From Pseudomonas koreensis (GTDB taxonomy: Bacteria; Pseudomonadota; Gammaproteobacteria; Pseudomonadales; Pseudomonadaceae): a DNA stretch of 64,000 nucleotides. Position numbers and translations under genes: made by a program. The stretch spans positions 455,913-519,912 of the forward strand of contig NZ_JAAQYM010000006.1 of NCBI RefSeq assembly GCF_012986595.1, written 5' to 3'. Shown here piece by piece: positions 1 to 8,792 of this stretch (position 1 is the first letter of the stretch; each line of letters opens with the position of its first letter). The notes below the pieces were generated by a model that was given only the letters and a program-made list of their open reading frames with translations, was not told the DNA's origin and searched no databases.

Positions 1-2
1 AG

Positions 3-2933
3 AGGCAAAACGAAGCTAACGGAAACAAACCAGCAGCGGCTCCTGCACAGTCTCCACAAGAGGACACCCCGCAATCGCGCCTGGACCGTCTAACGGCAGA
101 CCTGGCTACTGACCAGGAAGTCCACAAAGCCTATGCCGACTTTTACAAGCAGAGGGCTGAGTGGCATGCGCTGAAAAAAGAAGCGGTAGCGGCTGCGAAG
201 CTGGAAGGCTACACCTACGAAAGCGGCTCTCTCTACTCCAAAGAGGCGATCGAAGCGCGCGCACGGGTACAAGCTTATCTGGAAGCTCGCAAAAAACTCC
301 TCGGCAACAAAGACTTCAAGCAGGTTCCGCTGGAAGACGTTGCCAAAGCCTTGGCAGAAAAGAAGAAAAGTTACGAAAACATCTGCAGCGGCATGAATGA
401 CTGCACCGCCGATCTCGTCGGCTATGTTTATACGCTCATCAAAAACGCCGATGCGCTTGATTACCATGCCTACACTGAATCCATTATCAAAGCTTCTGAG
501 TACGGCATCGCACTTCCAGAATTCGCTTTGATCAGTGACGGCCTTCCATCCGGTATCGAGAAATTCAAACTGTACCTGGACACCGAGAAAAAGCAGGCGG
601 AAGTTACAGCTCAGCTTCAGGAGAAATACAAGCGCTGGATCGAGGCAACAGGCCAGAATGCCCAAGCGCCAGCAGGCCTGGTTGATGCGGAACGTACCGA
701 ATGGGATCGCCTGCAAAAAATAAAAGACGACCTTCAGGCCACAGCCCAAAGTAATGTCAGCACTAGCAAACCTGGACGTTTTCTGGTTTGGGAACCGGAA
801 GAGTTCCAGCCAAAACCGGTGGACCGAATGGTGAAACCGGGCTTTCCGCTGCGTGAAGTCAGTCTTTCTGACACCAAAGGCACGCCTTTGAGCTGGTTCA
901 GCATGGCGAACCTGAAAGACGCAAAAAAAATCATGAAGGAGGATTCAAAAAAAGCGGCCGGCTCAGTAAAAAAGGTCACTCAAAGTTTGCCCGCGGACGC
1001 AACTGAAGGCTCCGATAAAAACAGTGAAATCAATTCGTTCCGCCAATGGCTTCTAGATCAGGGAGCCAAAAAATTCAGCGATCAGGTCGGCGACTGTTTC
1101 GATGCAAAAGGCTGGTTCAAAGCCAAAGACTTTTATACTTACTTGAAAAAGCAAGGCTATGAGGTCACTGAACTGGAAGACGACGCGACCCTGACCAACT
1201 GGGGCAATCACCTTCAGCAACTGGTGTTCAAGAAAAGTGTGCGCGGCAAAGTTAGGCTTTTTGATGCCAGTCCCCAAGCGCAATTCGTCCGCTGCCTGAC
1301 GCCGCCACAGCCAAGCATTCACGGTGAAGTGAAGCTCGAAGGCCCTAAAATGTCTGCCGCCGAAGGCTTCCAGATATCTGGCGAGATGGGCTTGAGCCTG
1401 GACCTTGCCCGTGGCGAAGTTCAGTTGTTGAAAGTCGACATGCCTGCCAAAGCCAGTGCTCAAGACATCACGCTTGATTACTTCCTGGACGGCAGCCCGC
1501 AAAAAATGAATTTCGGCCGCTTCTCCTTCCACTTTGGTGTGAAGGCATGGGGCTACGCCGGAGCATCGTTGCTGCTAGCCGGCAGCGTGGAGTTGAGCCC
1601 CATCCTCGGCAACGTCAAATACGGCGCCTCCCTCAGCCCGGTCAAACGCGCACAGCGTGAAGACGCATCAGCCAAAGAAGAACGTGCAGATCACGATGCG
1701 GCCAAGAAATCCAAGGCCGACAGCGGCGACAACAGCCCTACTCCCGATCTTGAACACAAGTCGAAATCCGGCACCGTGACCAGCACCCAAAGCACAGACC
1801 AAGTGCTGACCGGACGTGCCGCCAATGTCCAGATCGAAAACGGAGCGAAAGCGACTTTCAATGTTTTCGGAGGCTTGCAAGCCGCCATCGAACTCAGCGG
1901 CGCACTGAACTGGGCACCACCTAAAGAACTGGTCGCCCTGCGCACCGCACCAACGATGGGTATCGGCAGCGATAAAGACGCGAAAAAAGCCAATCCGTGG
2001 CTAACCCTTGCCAAACTGAGTGGGTCTGTGGGGGTTGCGCTGGGCGCAGGATTCCAGGGAACGGCGCAGATTTCTGTGGATAAGGGACGCTTTATTCTCA
2101 ATCTGAAGGCTGCGGTAGTGCTGGGCCCTGGTGCTAACGGCAGCTTTAAGTTTGAGATTGGTTATGAGGCGGTAGTTGATATCATCAATTTGTACCGTAA
2201 GGAACTTCACAAGACTAAAGGTCGTAAGGTCGAGTGGATGGATCCTGAAGCGAGTGAATATGCGTCAGCGCTTAATGCATTGGGTGCTGCCGGGTTGAAC
2301 GTAGCGATGGCGTATATGATGCGTTGGGATGTTGTGATGAGCCTATATGAATCATTAACACGTAGTGGCAAGGGCGGACCAATTGCGGATGCGATTATGG
2401 TTTACGGCGATGAACAAGCCCTTGAAGAGTGGTGTATCAATGCTATTCCTGACGCTTTGGGGCCATTACTTCGAACACTTAGTAGTCCTCCAGAAGCTTT
2501 TACGATCAAAGGATTTTCCTCTGAAAGTTCGAACAATGGTCAATCTCGCGATTATGATCAACCTCAAGCATATGCTCTCCAGCAAAAAGCCATCGCACGA
2601 ATTTTAGGATGGATTGTTAATAACGCAAAAAAAACCAATACCATTGACAAAGCTCAGCGTCAATTTGAGCTAGCCTGCATGTCAATGAATGAATTTGGCG
2701 TAAAAGAAGCGAATGCAGATTTAAATTATTGCAAAAATCGCTCAATTCTTGATTCCTTTATGGCCGAAAAATCTCGAAATTTATTTTCCGACACAAGCAA
2801 TACCGCCCGTGAAAACTACAGAGCTTACGTGGCACTACTTGGTGCAAATCTTTCTGATTTCTGTCAAAAAAATTACCGACCAACTCCAAGCTATTCACCT
2901 AGTGGCGCAACGGCCTACTTGAAAAGCTACTAA
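3..2933 (+). CDS. Large toxin-like protein, C-terminal part (probable T6SS/polymorphic effector); 5' end outside window
   Basis: The reading frame is open from base 3, so the start lies upstream; the internal ATG at 351 is not the real start. About 976 residues are visible. The first part is a charged, probably helical stretch. The middle is rich in Gly/Ser/beta-prone sequence (for example GVALGAGFQGTAQISVDKG), and the last 230 residues are more helical and AT-rich. I could not name a catalytic motif. Size, layout and context (four paralogous exported Sel1-like proteins directly downstream, the first after 16 nt) resemble antibacterial T6SS effectors followed by immunity genes, as known for P. 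aeruginosa PldB with its Sel1-like immunity paralogues. The BTH_I2691/VasX-like effector group is my best guess for the family, but the N-terminal domain that would decide it is missing. Effector role is inference. Confidence 0.6.
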   Translation, partial: RQNEANGNKPAAAPAQSPQEDTPQSRLDRLTADLATDQEVHKAYADFYKQRAEWHALKKEAVAAAKLEGYTYESGSLYSKEAIEARARVQAYLEARKKLLGNKDFKQVPLEDVAKALAEKKKSYENICSGMNDCTADLVGYVYTLIKNADALDYHAYTESIIKASEYGIALPEFALISDGLPSGIEKFKLYLDTEKKQAEVTAQLQEKYKRWIEATGQNAQAPAGLVDAERTEWDRLQKIKDDLQATAQSNVSTSKPGRFLVWEPEEFQPKPVDRMVKPGFPLREVSLSDTKGTPLSWFSMANLKDAKKIMKEDSKKAAGSVKKVTQSLPADATEGSDKNSEINSFRQWLLDQGAKKFSDQVGDCFDAKGWFKAKDFYTYLKKQGYEVTELEDDATLTNWGNHLQQLVFKKSVRGKVRLFDASPQAQFVRCLTPPQPSIHGEVKLEGPKMSAAEGFQISGEMGLSLDLARGEVQLLKVDMPAKASAQDITLDYFLDGSPQKMNFGRFSFHFGVKAWGYAGASLLLAGSVELSPILGNVKYGASLSPVKRAQREDASAKEERADHDAAKKSKADSGDNSPTPDLEHKSKSGTVTSTQSTDQVLTGRAANVQIENGAKATFNVFGGLQAAIELSGALNWAPPKELVALRTAPTMGIGSDKDAKKANPWLTLAKLSGSVGVALGAGFQGTAQISVDKGRFILNLKAAVVLGPGANGSFKFEIGYEAVVDIINLYRKELHKTKGRKVEWMDPEASEYASALNALGAAGLNVAMAYMMRWDVVMSLYESLTRSGKGGPIADAIMVYGDEQALEEWCINAIPDALGPLLRTLSSPPEAFTIKGFSSESSNNGQSRDYDQPQAYALQQKAIARILGWIVNNAKKTNTIDKAQRQFELACMSMNEFGVKEANADLNYCKNRSILDSFMAEKSRNLFSDTSNTARENYRAYVALLGANLSDFCQKNYRPTPSYSPSGATAYLKSY

Positions 2934-2949
2934 TTGACGGCATTTTAAA

Positions 2950-3939
2950 ATGAACGCTAAACGAACGTATTTTTTTCACATTACAGCCTTGCTAATCACA
3001 TTTATATGCACTGATATGCCGGCAGCCTCCGCCTCAGTAAACTCCGAACAAAAGCCTGATGGCATTACTCTTTACAACCAACTAAAAATAAACTCCGCGA
3101 TACCTCAATTAAAAGCTGAAGCAGAGAGTGGTAATTCGGAATCGCAGTATTACCTCGGGGAAGCTCTAAGAAAAAAAAATCGCTACATGACACCGGAAGC
3201 GCAACATTGGTATGAAGCGGCAGCAGAACAAGGAAACATATACGCAATGATCCAGCTAGGTCGAAGCAGTCGCGACCTCTGCCAACAAATGAACAACTGT
3301 CCTCCAACCGAAAAAAAACCTTCTGAGTGGTTTGAGAAAGCCAAAGAACTGACACTTCCGATGGCTAAAGAAGGCAATCCAGAATCTTTGTATTTAATGT
3401 ATGAAATAACATTAAATCGTGAATGGCTGGAGAAGTCTGCGCACGCCGGCTACCCTCTTGCGCAATACTGGATGGCAGTGGGAGAGCGTCAAGGTAGAGG
3501 ATACTTTTTTATCCCCGGAAAACGGGACGAGTCTGTTCGAAATTGGCTAAAGCTTTCTTCTGAGGGTGGTTATTCGAAAGCGATGAACGCTTACCTTGAG
3601 ATCCTATACGAGGATGGAAACATGGAAAGTGTTCGTCACTGGCTTAAGGTCGCGGCTGAAACTGGCGACCAAGAAGCAGTAAGCAATTATGGTGCATACA
3701 TTTCACATACTCCGGACAAAGTTGGCTATCCATTGGACCTCGTAAAGGGATACGCTCTTTTTACCCTTCTCAAAGAATTAGACGGTAATGGTGGAGTTAG
3801 AGAGTATGCCGAACAGAAAATAGAAAAAATTGCCGAAAAAATGACACCAGGACAAATAGAAAAGTCTAAAAGTGTGGCCGAAGAGTGGAAGAAAACTCAT
3901 CCCCCGCTTTCTTTTTTTCCCGAAAAGCTGGGAAATTAA
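2950..3939 (+). CDS. Exported Sel1/TPR-like repeat protein, probable immunity protein copy 1
   Basis: The 329-residue protein begins with a Sec-type signal peptide (hydrophobic core about residues 8-27, AXA-like site). The mature part has Sel1/TPR-type helical repeats such as GNSESQYYLGEALRKKNRYM and YPLAQYWMAVGERQGRGYF. A cysteine pair (DLCQQMNNC, about residue 110) is kept in all four paralogues and suggests a periplasmic disulfide. All four end in a conserved P-x-LSFFP-x-KL tail. It starts 16 nt after the toxin-like gene, so both are probably co-transcribed. It resembles copy 3 more than copies 2 and 4. Immunity function is inferred from position and from known Sel1-like immunity proteins; a general periplasmic scaffold role is the alternative. 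Confidence 0.75.
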   Translation: MNAKRTYFFHITALLITFICTDMPAASASVNSEQKPDGITLYNQLKINSAIPQLKAEAESGNSESQYYLGEALRKKNRYMTPEAQHWYEAAAEQGNIYAMIQLGRSSRDLCQQMNNCPPTEKKPSEWFEKAKELTLPMAKEGNPESLYLMYEITLNREWLEKSAHAGYPLAQYWMAVGERQGRGYFFIPGKRDESVRNWLKLSSEGGYSKAMNAYLEILYEDGNMESVRHWLKVAAETGDQEAVSNYGAYISHTPDKVGYPLDLVKGYALFTLLKELDGNGGVREYAEQKIEKIAEKMTPGQIEKSKSVAEEWKKTHPPLSFFPEKLGN

Positions 3940-4057
3940 CTCAGATAGCCAGTGCCCCTTCAAAGGCGTTATGGGTTGTCGACTGCGAGTTTATTTACTT
4001 ACGGTCTACAACCATCTCCATCGCCCTATCCAGCAAAGTTTGGTGCAGTTTAAAAAA

Positions 4058-5029
4058 ATGAAATTGAAGACCATTGTGCCAACCGTGTTAGCCCTAATAT
4101 CCGGCCAGTCCTTTGCGCTCACGGAAGAGCAATTCCAAGCAAAAACCAAAGGCATACATCTCTACAATCAATATAAGGCCACTTCTGCGATTGAGCACTT
4201 GAAAATTGCCGCAGACGGCGGAGATAGTGAAGCACTTTACTACCTGGGAGAAGCAATAAGAAAAAACAATAGATACATAACTACAGAAGCACACAAGGCG
4301 TATGAAGAATCTGCCAAACAAGGCAATATCTATTCGATGATTCGACTTGCATGGGCGAATGAAGATTTGTGTGTCGTTATGAAAAACTGCTCTCTTACTG
4401 AACGCTCACCCGAAGAGTGGATGAGTCAAGCAAAACAACTGGCAACCGCACAAGCTTCACAAGGCAATGCTGAATCTATGTATCTGTTATGGAAAATAAC
4501 GGGTGACGATCATTGGTTAGAGAGGTCAGCAGAAAATGGATTTTCTCTCGCTCAGTTTCGCTTAGCTACCAAATATCAGGAAGGAGGTGGATGGTTTTTA
4601 CTACCCTCCTACAGAAAAGATGCTATCGAGCGCTGGATAAAAGCATCTGCAGAAAATGGTTACCCGCCGGGCATGATGGGCTTTGCAGCAGCCAGGATTG
4701 AAAAAAATGATTTATCGTCCTTCAGATTTTGGAATGAAAAAGCTGCGTCCTCAAGCTATGTATCAGCAGTTTTTGGCTACGCGTTATACATCGGCGGGAT
4801 TGAACCTACATACGGATTCCCATCAGATCAAGTGAAAGCACATGCCCTACTATCAAACCTGATGGAGCTTGATGGTGGTGGCAACGTAATACGCAACGTA
4901 AACGATACGTTGCCCGACATAGAAAAAAACATGTCAAAAGAGCAAATAGAAAAAGCCAAAGAACTTTCAATAACTTGGAAGAGCTCCCATCCGCCTCTTT
5001 CTTTCTTCCCTGACAAGCTAGGGTATTAA
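4058..5029 (+). CDS. Exported Sel1/TPR-like repeat protein, probable immunity protein copy 2
   Basis: I start this 323-residue protein at ATG 4058 because it gives a clean signal peptide (MKLKTIVPTVLALISGQSFA); the frame stays open further upstream but that extension overlaps copy 1 and lacks export features. Sel1/TPR-like repeats follow (YYLGEAIRKNNRYI), then the cysteine pair DLCVVMKNC and the shared C-terminal LSFFPDKLGY. It shares sequence preferences with copy 4: YNQYKATSAI near the N-terminus and a WNE-A motif near residue 227, where copies 1 and 3 differ. The gap to copy 1 is 118 nt; copy 3 follows after only 5 nt. Probable periplasmic immunity protein, by context. Confidence 0.72.
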   Translation: MKLKTIVPTVLALISGQSFALTEEQFQAKTKGIHLYNQYKATSAIEHLKIAADGGDSEALYYLGEAIRKNNRYITTEAHKAYEESAKQGNIYSMIRLAWANEDLCVVMKNCSLTERSPEEWMSQAKQLATAQASQGNAESMYLLWKITGDDHWLERSAENGFSLAQFRLATKYQEGGGWFLLPSYRKDAIERWIKASAENGYPPGMMGFAAARIEKNDLSSFRFWNEKAASSSYVSAVFGYALYIGGIEPTYGFPSDQVKAHALLSNLMELDGGGNVIRNVNDTLPDIEKNMSKEQIEKAKELSITWKSSHPPLSFFPDKLGY

Positions 5030-5034
5030 TTTTA

Positions 5035-6003
5035 GTGAGCGTATATTTTCGGATCTTAGCGATAGTTATTTCTGCCTTCGCTGAAACATGCGCGGCCGCA
5101 ACACAAGAAAACGGATTGACCACGGGAATAGCTTTATACAACCAGCTAAAAATAGACTCCGCCATATCTGAACTGGAAAAAGAAGCACAGTCTGGGATCG
5201 CGGAATCACAGTACTATTTAGGGGAGGCTCTTCGAAAGCGCAACAGCTACATGACTCCAGAGGCACTTCACTGGTATGAGTCCGCAGCAGAAAACAACAA
5301 TGTATATGCAATAATCCAACTGGGGCGATTCAAAAGTGAAACCTGCCAAAAAATACGCAACTGCTCACCATCAAAAAAAACACAAGCAGAATGGTTTAAA
5401 CTAGCTAATGAGCTAGTTTTACCAAAAGCACAGAAAGGTGATCCTGAATCCCTGTACCTAATGTATGAAATCACTCTTAATCGTGAATGGCTGAAGAAAT
5501 CCGCAAATTCAGGATATGCGACTGCACAATATTGGATGGCTGTAAGCGAACGCCAAGGTGAAGGTTTTTTCTTGATTCCTGGAAAACGTGAGGCCTCTGT
5601 AAAAAGATGGCTGCTACTTTCTTCTGAGGGCGGACATCCAAAAGCGATGATGGATTATCTACAAATTTTATTCGAAGAAGGAGATGTCGTAGGCATGCGC
5701 CACTGGCTCGAAACTGCGGCAGCGACCGGCGATCAAGCTGCCATAAGCAATTACGGCGCCTACATAGCGCATACACCAGACAAAATAGGTTATCCACTAG
5801 ACTTGGTCAAAGGTTATGCGCTATTCACACTTCTTAAAGAGCTTGAGGACAGTGGCGGAATCGGAAGATATGTTGAGAGAAAAAGTGAAGAAATACGCGA
5901 AAAAATGACATCAGAACAAATTGAAAAATCACTAGAAGTGGCAAAAGACTGGAAAGCCACTCATCCAACGCTTTCTTTCTTTCCAGACAAGCTTAGCAAT
6001 TAA
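5035..6003 (+). CDS. Exported Sel1/TPR-like repeat protein, probable immunity protein copy 3
   Basis: The GTG at 5035 gives a 322-residue protein with a short signal peptide (hydrophobic residues 5-21). It is the close relative of copy 1: both have YNQLKI-SAI, PESLYLMYEITLNREWL and DKVGYPLDLVKGYALFTLLKEL-type segments almost unchanged. The Cys pair is ETCQKIRNC. It sits 5 nt after copy 2 and is probably translationally coupled to it. The gene is AT-rich like its neighbours and unlike the GC-rich chromosome to the right, suggesting horizontal transfer. Function as immunity protein is inferred. Confidence 0.72.
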   Translation: MSVYFRILAIVISAFAETCAAATQENGLTTGIALYNQLKIDSAISELEKEAQSGIAESQYYLGEALRKRNSYMTPEALHWYESAAENNNVYAIIQLGRFKSETCQKIRNCSPSKKTQAEWFKLANELVLPKAQKGDPESLYLMYEITLNREWLKKSANSGYATAQYWMAVSERQGEGFFLIPGKREASVKRWLLLSSEGGHPKAMMDYLQILFEEGDVVGMRHWLETAAATGDQAAISNYGAYIAHTPDKIGYPLDLVKGYALFTLLKELEDSGGIGRYVERKSEEIREKMTSEQIEKSLEVAKDWKATHPTLSFFPDKLSN

Positions 6004-6148
6004 TTCAGAATATATTCAAACTCGTCGAAGTATTTATGGATTGTAGGCTGCCAGCATTTTCTGCCAACTTACAATCCTTATTTTTTATAGCATCCTTTTT
6101 AGCAACCTAATCCAGCTCCAACCCGACAATCTGGAGGAGCAAAACAAG

Positions 6149-7141
6149 ATGCCGCATAGAAACCTCATGTCAACTAGAATAATATTCACTTTATTGATGT
6201 CGCTCTCAATTAGTTCCCACGCGAATACCGAGACAACGCCAGAACAAAACTCCGCAAAACAAAAAGGCATAATTTTATACAACCAATACAAAGCCACTTC
6301 TGCAATTCCGTTTTTAACAACAGCTGCAGAAGCGGGCGACCACGAAGCTCAATATTATTTAGGGGAAGCTCTTCGTAAGAAAAATCATTACATGAACAAG
6401 GAGGCTAAGAAATGGTATGAAGCGTCAGCAGGTCAGAACGATCTTTATGCCATGATCCAACTGGGCCGTATTGAGCATGATATGTGTGAAATTTCCAGCG
6501 ACTGCCCTCCTTCTCAGAAGCAACCAATAGAGTGGTTAAATCAAGCAAAAAAAATAGCTCAAGAAAAAGCCGAGGCTGGAGACGCGAAGGCAATGTACAT
6601 AATGTATGAAATCACGCTAGATGATACGTGGCTCGAAAAATCCGCCTCTGCGGGAAATGCATTTGCGCAATACTGGATGGCGGTCTCTATCAAGCAAGGC
6701 GATGGTTTTTTCCTGCCTTGGAAGCGAAGCGAAGCATTTGAAAAGTGGTTTAAGCTTTCGGCTGAAGGTGGCTACCCGAAGTCGATGATGGAATATGCTG
6801 CAATATTATATGAACGTGGCGATATAGAGGGCTTTCGCAACTGGAATGAACAGGCGGCGCTAGCAAGTTATGCAACTACTGTTTTCGGATACGGTTCTGA
6901 CTTAGCACATGAGCCTGATACGTTCGGATATCCCCTCGACCTTATTAAAGGCTATGCACTTATATACTGGCTGTCCGAGCTAGACGGGGGTGGTGGCATG
7001 AAGGAAAACGTTGAATATACGCTACCTCGAATCGCCGCAAAAATGACCGCCGAACAAATTGAAACGGCCAAAAAGTTTTCTAAAGAGTGGGCTGCGTCGC
7101 ACCCTCCCCTCTCTTTCTTTCCTGATAAACTTAGCCGTTAG
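6149..7141 (+). CDS. Exported Sel1/TPR-like repeat protein, probable immunity protein copy 4
   Basis: This 330-residue member has a GGAGGAG ribosome binding site about 10 nt before ATG 6149 and a signal peptide ending near residue 26 (SSHANTE). Repeats, the cysteine pair (DMCEISSDC) and the LSFFPDKLSR tail match the other three copies. It is the partner of copy 2 (YNQYKATSAI; FRNWNEQAALASYA). The 145-nt gap before it is related in sequence to the gap before copy 2, so copies 1+2 and 3+4 look like a duplicated two-gene unit. It is the last gene of the AT-rich block. Immunity role is inferred from context. Confidence 0.72.
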   Translation: MPHRNLMSTRIIFTLLMSLSISSHANTETTPEQNSAKQKGIILYNQYKATSAIPFLTTAAEAGDHEAQYYLGEALRKKNHYMNKEAKKWYEASAGQNDLYAMIQLGRIEHDMCEISSDCPPSQKQPIEWLNQAKKIAQEKAEAGDAKAMYIMYEITLDDTWLEKSASAGNAFAQYWMAVSIKQGDGFFLPWKRSEAFEKWFKLSAEGGYPKSMMEYAAILYERGDIEGFRNWNEQAALASYATTVFGYGSDLAHEPDTFGYPLDLIKGYALIYWLSELDGGGGMKENVEYTLPRIAAKMTAEQIETAKKFSKEWAASHPPLSFFPDKLSR

Positions 7142-7245
7142 CTTGTTTTATTCGAATAACAATGGCACATGAATCATACAAACGGGAGGAGTAGATGGCG
7201 TGGGGGCCGCCCAACGCGATCCTACTCCCGCTCTCATTCAAGGCA

Positions 7246-7542
7246 TCAAACCGGCGCCTTCCAATCCAGCATCTGCTGCTGCGCCACCTGCAGCAAATCA
7301 TTGCCGTCCTGCGCCAGCAGGTACAGCGCATGGGTGATGTGTGGAATGTCCTGAACATCGCCATGCCGGAAGCACACGCAATGCAGGGTTTCGAGCAGGT
7401 CGCTGCAGGCGCGAATTCGCTGGACGGCGGCTTCGAGGATGTCTTGGGGGTTGGCTTGGGTGTCGATGACCATTGGAGCGCTGTCGGTGACGCCGCTGTT
7501 GAGCGGGTGATAGCGGTTTGGCAGCGGGTTTAGTATTGGCAT
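7246..7542 (-). CDS. Small conserved Pseudomonas protein, DUF3077/DUF6124-like
   Basis: A 98-residue protein starting MPILNPLPNRYHPLN when begun at ATG 7542; the frame continues upstream to 7638 but that stretch looks like leader RNA rather than protein. The N-terminus is proline-rich and the rest is two amphipathic helices with no export signal. It reminds me of the small DUF3077/DUF6124 proteins that recur in many copies in P. fluorescens genomes, but I am not certain. No function is known to me. Its upstream region is unusually long and may be structured (see findings). Confidence 0.5.
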   Translation of the reverse strand: MPILNPLPNRYHPLNSGVTDSAPMVIDTQANPQDILEAAVQRIRACSDLLETLHCVCFRHGDVQDIPHITHALYLLAQDGNDLLQVAQQQMLDWKAPV

Positions 7543-8033
7543 TTTGATTACTCGATATTTTAGAAAGTAACCGCCAGTACCGTGACCAAACAGTGGGAGG
7601 CGGCCGCATGCAGGATTGGTCAACTGAGACAACGCCAAAACTCAGCTCGCCCGAAGGCGCCCTGCACACAGCCGCCATAACAGCGCACTGCAAAGACATA
7701 GAAGTCCGCAGCGCAAATGATGGCACATCTGCAATGGTGTCGTGCTCAGGTGACCAAACCCGAATCGCTGATTTTGCAGCGACGCCAAACCATAACCGCC
7801 CCGCTCCCGCCGTCGAAAGCAGACAAAGCATCCATCCTTGTAGGAATCGGCCCCGCATCCCAGAGAAATCATCCCTCTGCCAGACAGCCGGCGTTCAGCC
7901 AGGTTAACCATCGCTTAACGCCGCAGTCCAAGACTGTACTGAACCGCACACCTCAGCCCTTGGCTGGCGCCGAGTGCGGCAGGTTCGGCCGCATTTCGCC
8001 GAACGCTCATTGCGTCGCACGGGAGTCCGATCC
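7543..8033. other. 491-nt intergenic region, possible structured leader of the leftward gene
   Basis: No convincing gene is seen here. On the minus strand, directly upstream of the small protein at 7542, there is a CGCC-UUCG-GGCG tetraloop hairpin (7648-7659), consistent with a structured 5' leader. Open frames on both strands are short and lack ribosome binding sites or family features. The right end must hold the promoter of the DUF2790 gene; I see no clear -35/-10. Confidence 0.4.
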
Positions 8034-8303
8034 ATGAACATTCGCATGCTGTTGCTCACCTCCGCCCTCGCCTGCACCGCATTCGCCGGGATGGCTCAGG
8101 CCAATGACACCACCGCTACCACCAAGCCTGTTCCCTACCAATACGGCATGCCGTTGCAGGTGAACAAAGTGATCTCCATGACCGAGCCGCAAACTTCGCA
8201 GTGCAAGGTCATCACCGCTGACATGAAGTACATCGACAATGCCGGTAAGCCCGAGGAAATCACTTATCGGAAAATGTCTGACGCTTGTAACTTCCAGAAC
8301 TGA
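8034..8303 (+). CDS. DUF2790 family exported protein
   Basis: An 89-residue protein from ATG 8034, with GGGAG about 8 nt upstream. It has a signal peptide (MNIRMLLLTSALACTAFAG, cleavage near AQA-N) and a short mature domain containing YQYGMPLQVNKVIS and a C-terminal cysteine pair (SQCKVI and DACNF), the pattern of DUF2790 proteins, which are common in Pseudomonas and often appear in stress- or metal-responsive sets. A periplasmic location is expected. No biochemical role is established. Confidence 0.8.
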   Translation: MNIRMLLLTSALACTAFAGMAQANDTTATTKPVPYQYGMPLQVNKVISMTEPQTSQCKVITADMKYIDNAGKPEEITYRKMSDACNFQN

Positions 8304-8393
8304 CAGAAGGCTCTGATTTGCGGCTTTGCGGTAGGCGGTGAAGGGTTCGCGGGTTATGCTCGGGATCCCTTCTCACTGCCGCAAGGACTCGCC

Positions 8394-8792
8394 ATGCAGT
8401 TGTCGTTTCGCACGTTGTCGATCATCACGTCTTTGTTGTGTTTTGTGCTGGCGCTTATCTGGGGCTTTTTTCCGGAGGTGTTGCTGGCGATCTGGAGTAT
8501 CGAGTATTCCAGTGCTGCCGGTTTTGTTGCGCGACGCAGTGCGGTGCTCTTTGCGGCGTTGGGTGTGATGTTTTATCTGGCGCGCAACGCGCAGCCGTCG
8601 CTGGGTCGCAATGCCCTGAGCAACGGGTTTATCGTCGGTTGTTTTGGTTTGGCGGTGCTGGGTTTTGGCGAATGGCTCAACGGCCACGCCGGCCCCGGGA
8701 TTTTGCTCGCGGTGCTCGTCGAGTTCGCGCTGGGCCTCGGCTTTGTGCAGGCCCGGCGCGTGACGGTCGAACTGGGTGAAACGGTGAGTTAA
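8394..8792 (+). CDS. Small integral membrane protein, unknown function
   Basis: 132 residues with four predicted membrane segments (about 8-28, 42-64, 76-96, 100-118) and short polar loops; no catalytic motif is visible. GCAAGGA precedes ATG 8394. The stop codon overlaps the stop of the convergent DUF1652 gene. It looks like the DoxX/DUF4345-type group of small four-helix membrane proteins, but I would not assign a family. It stands alone, not in an obvious operon. Confidence 0.65.
   Translation: MQLSFRTLSIITSLLCFVLALIWGFFPEVLLAIWSIEYSSAAGFVARRSAVLFAALGVMFYLARNAQPSLGRNALSNGFIVGCFGLAVLGFGEWLNGHAGPGILLAVLVEFALGLGFVQARRVTVELGETVS

Noticed and set aside
351..2933. Start of the toxin-like gene at ATG 351
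   Set aside because: The frame is open and coding-like back to base 3, with no ribosome binding site before 351, so the true start is outside the window.
7195..7533. Plus-strand frame with a strong GGGAGGAG site at 7184-7191
   Set aside because: The product has no recognisable features and the opposite strand encodes a protein that looks conserved; the site may be chance. Kept in mind as a possible small gene.
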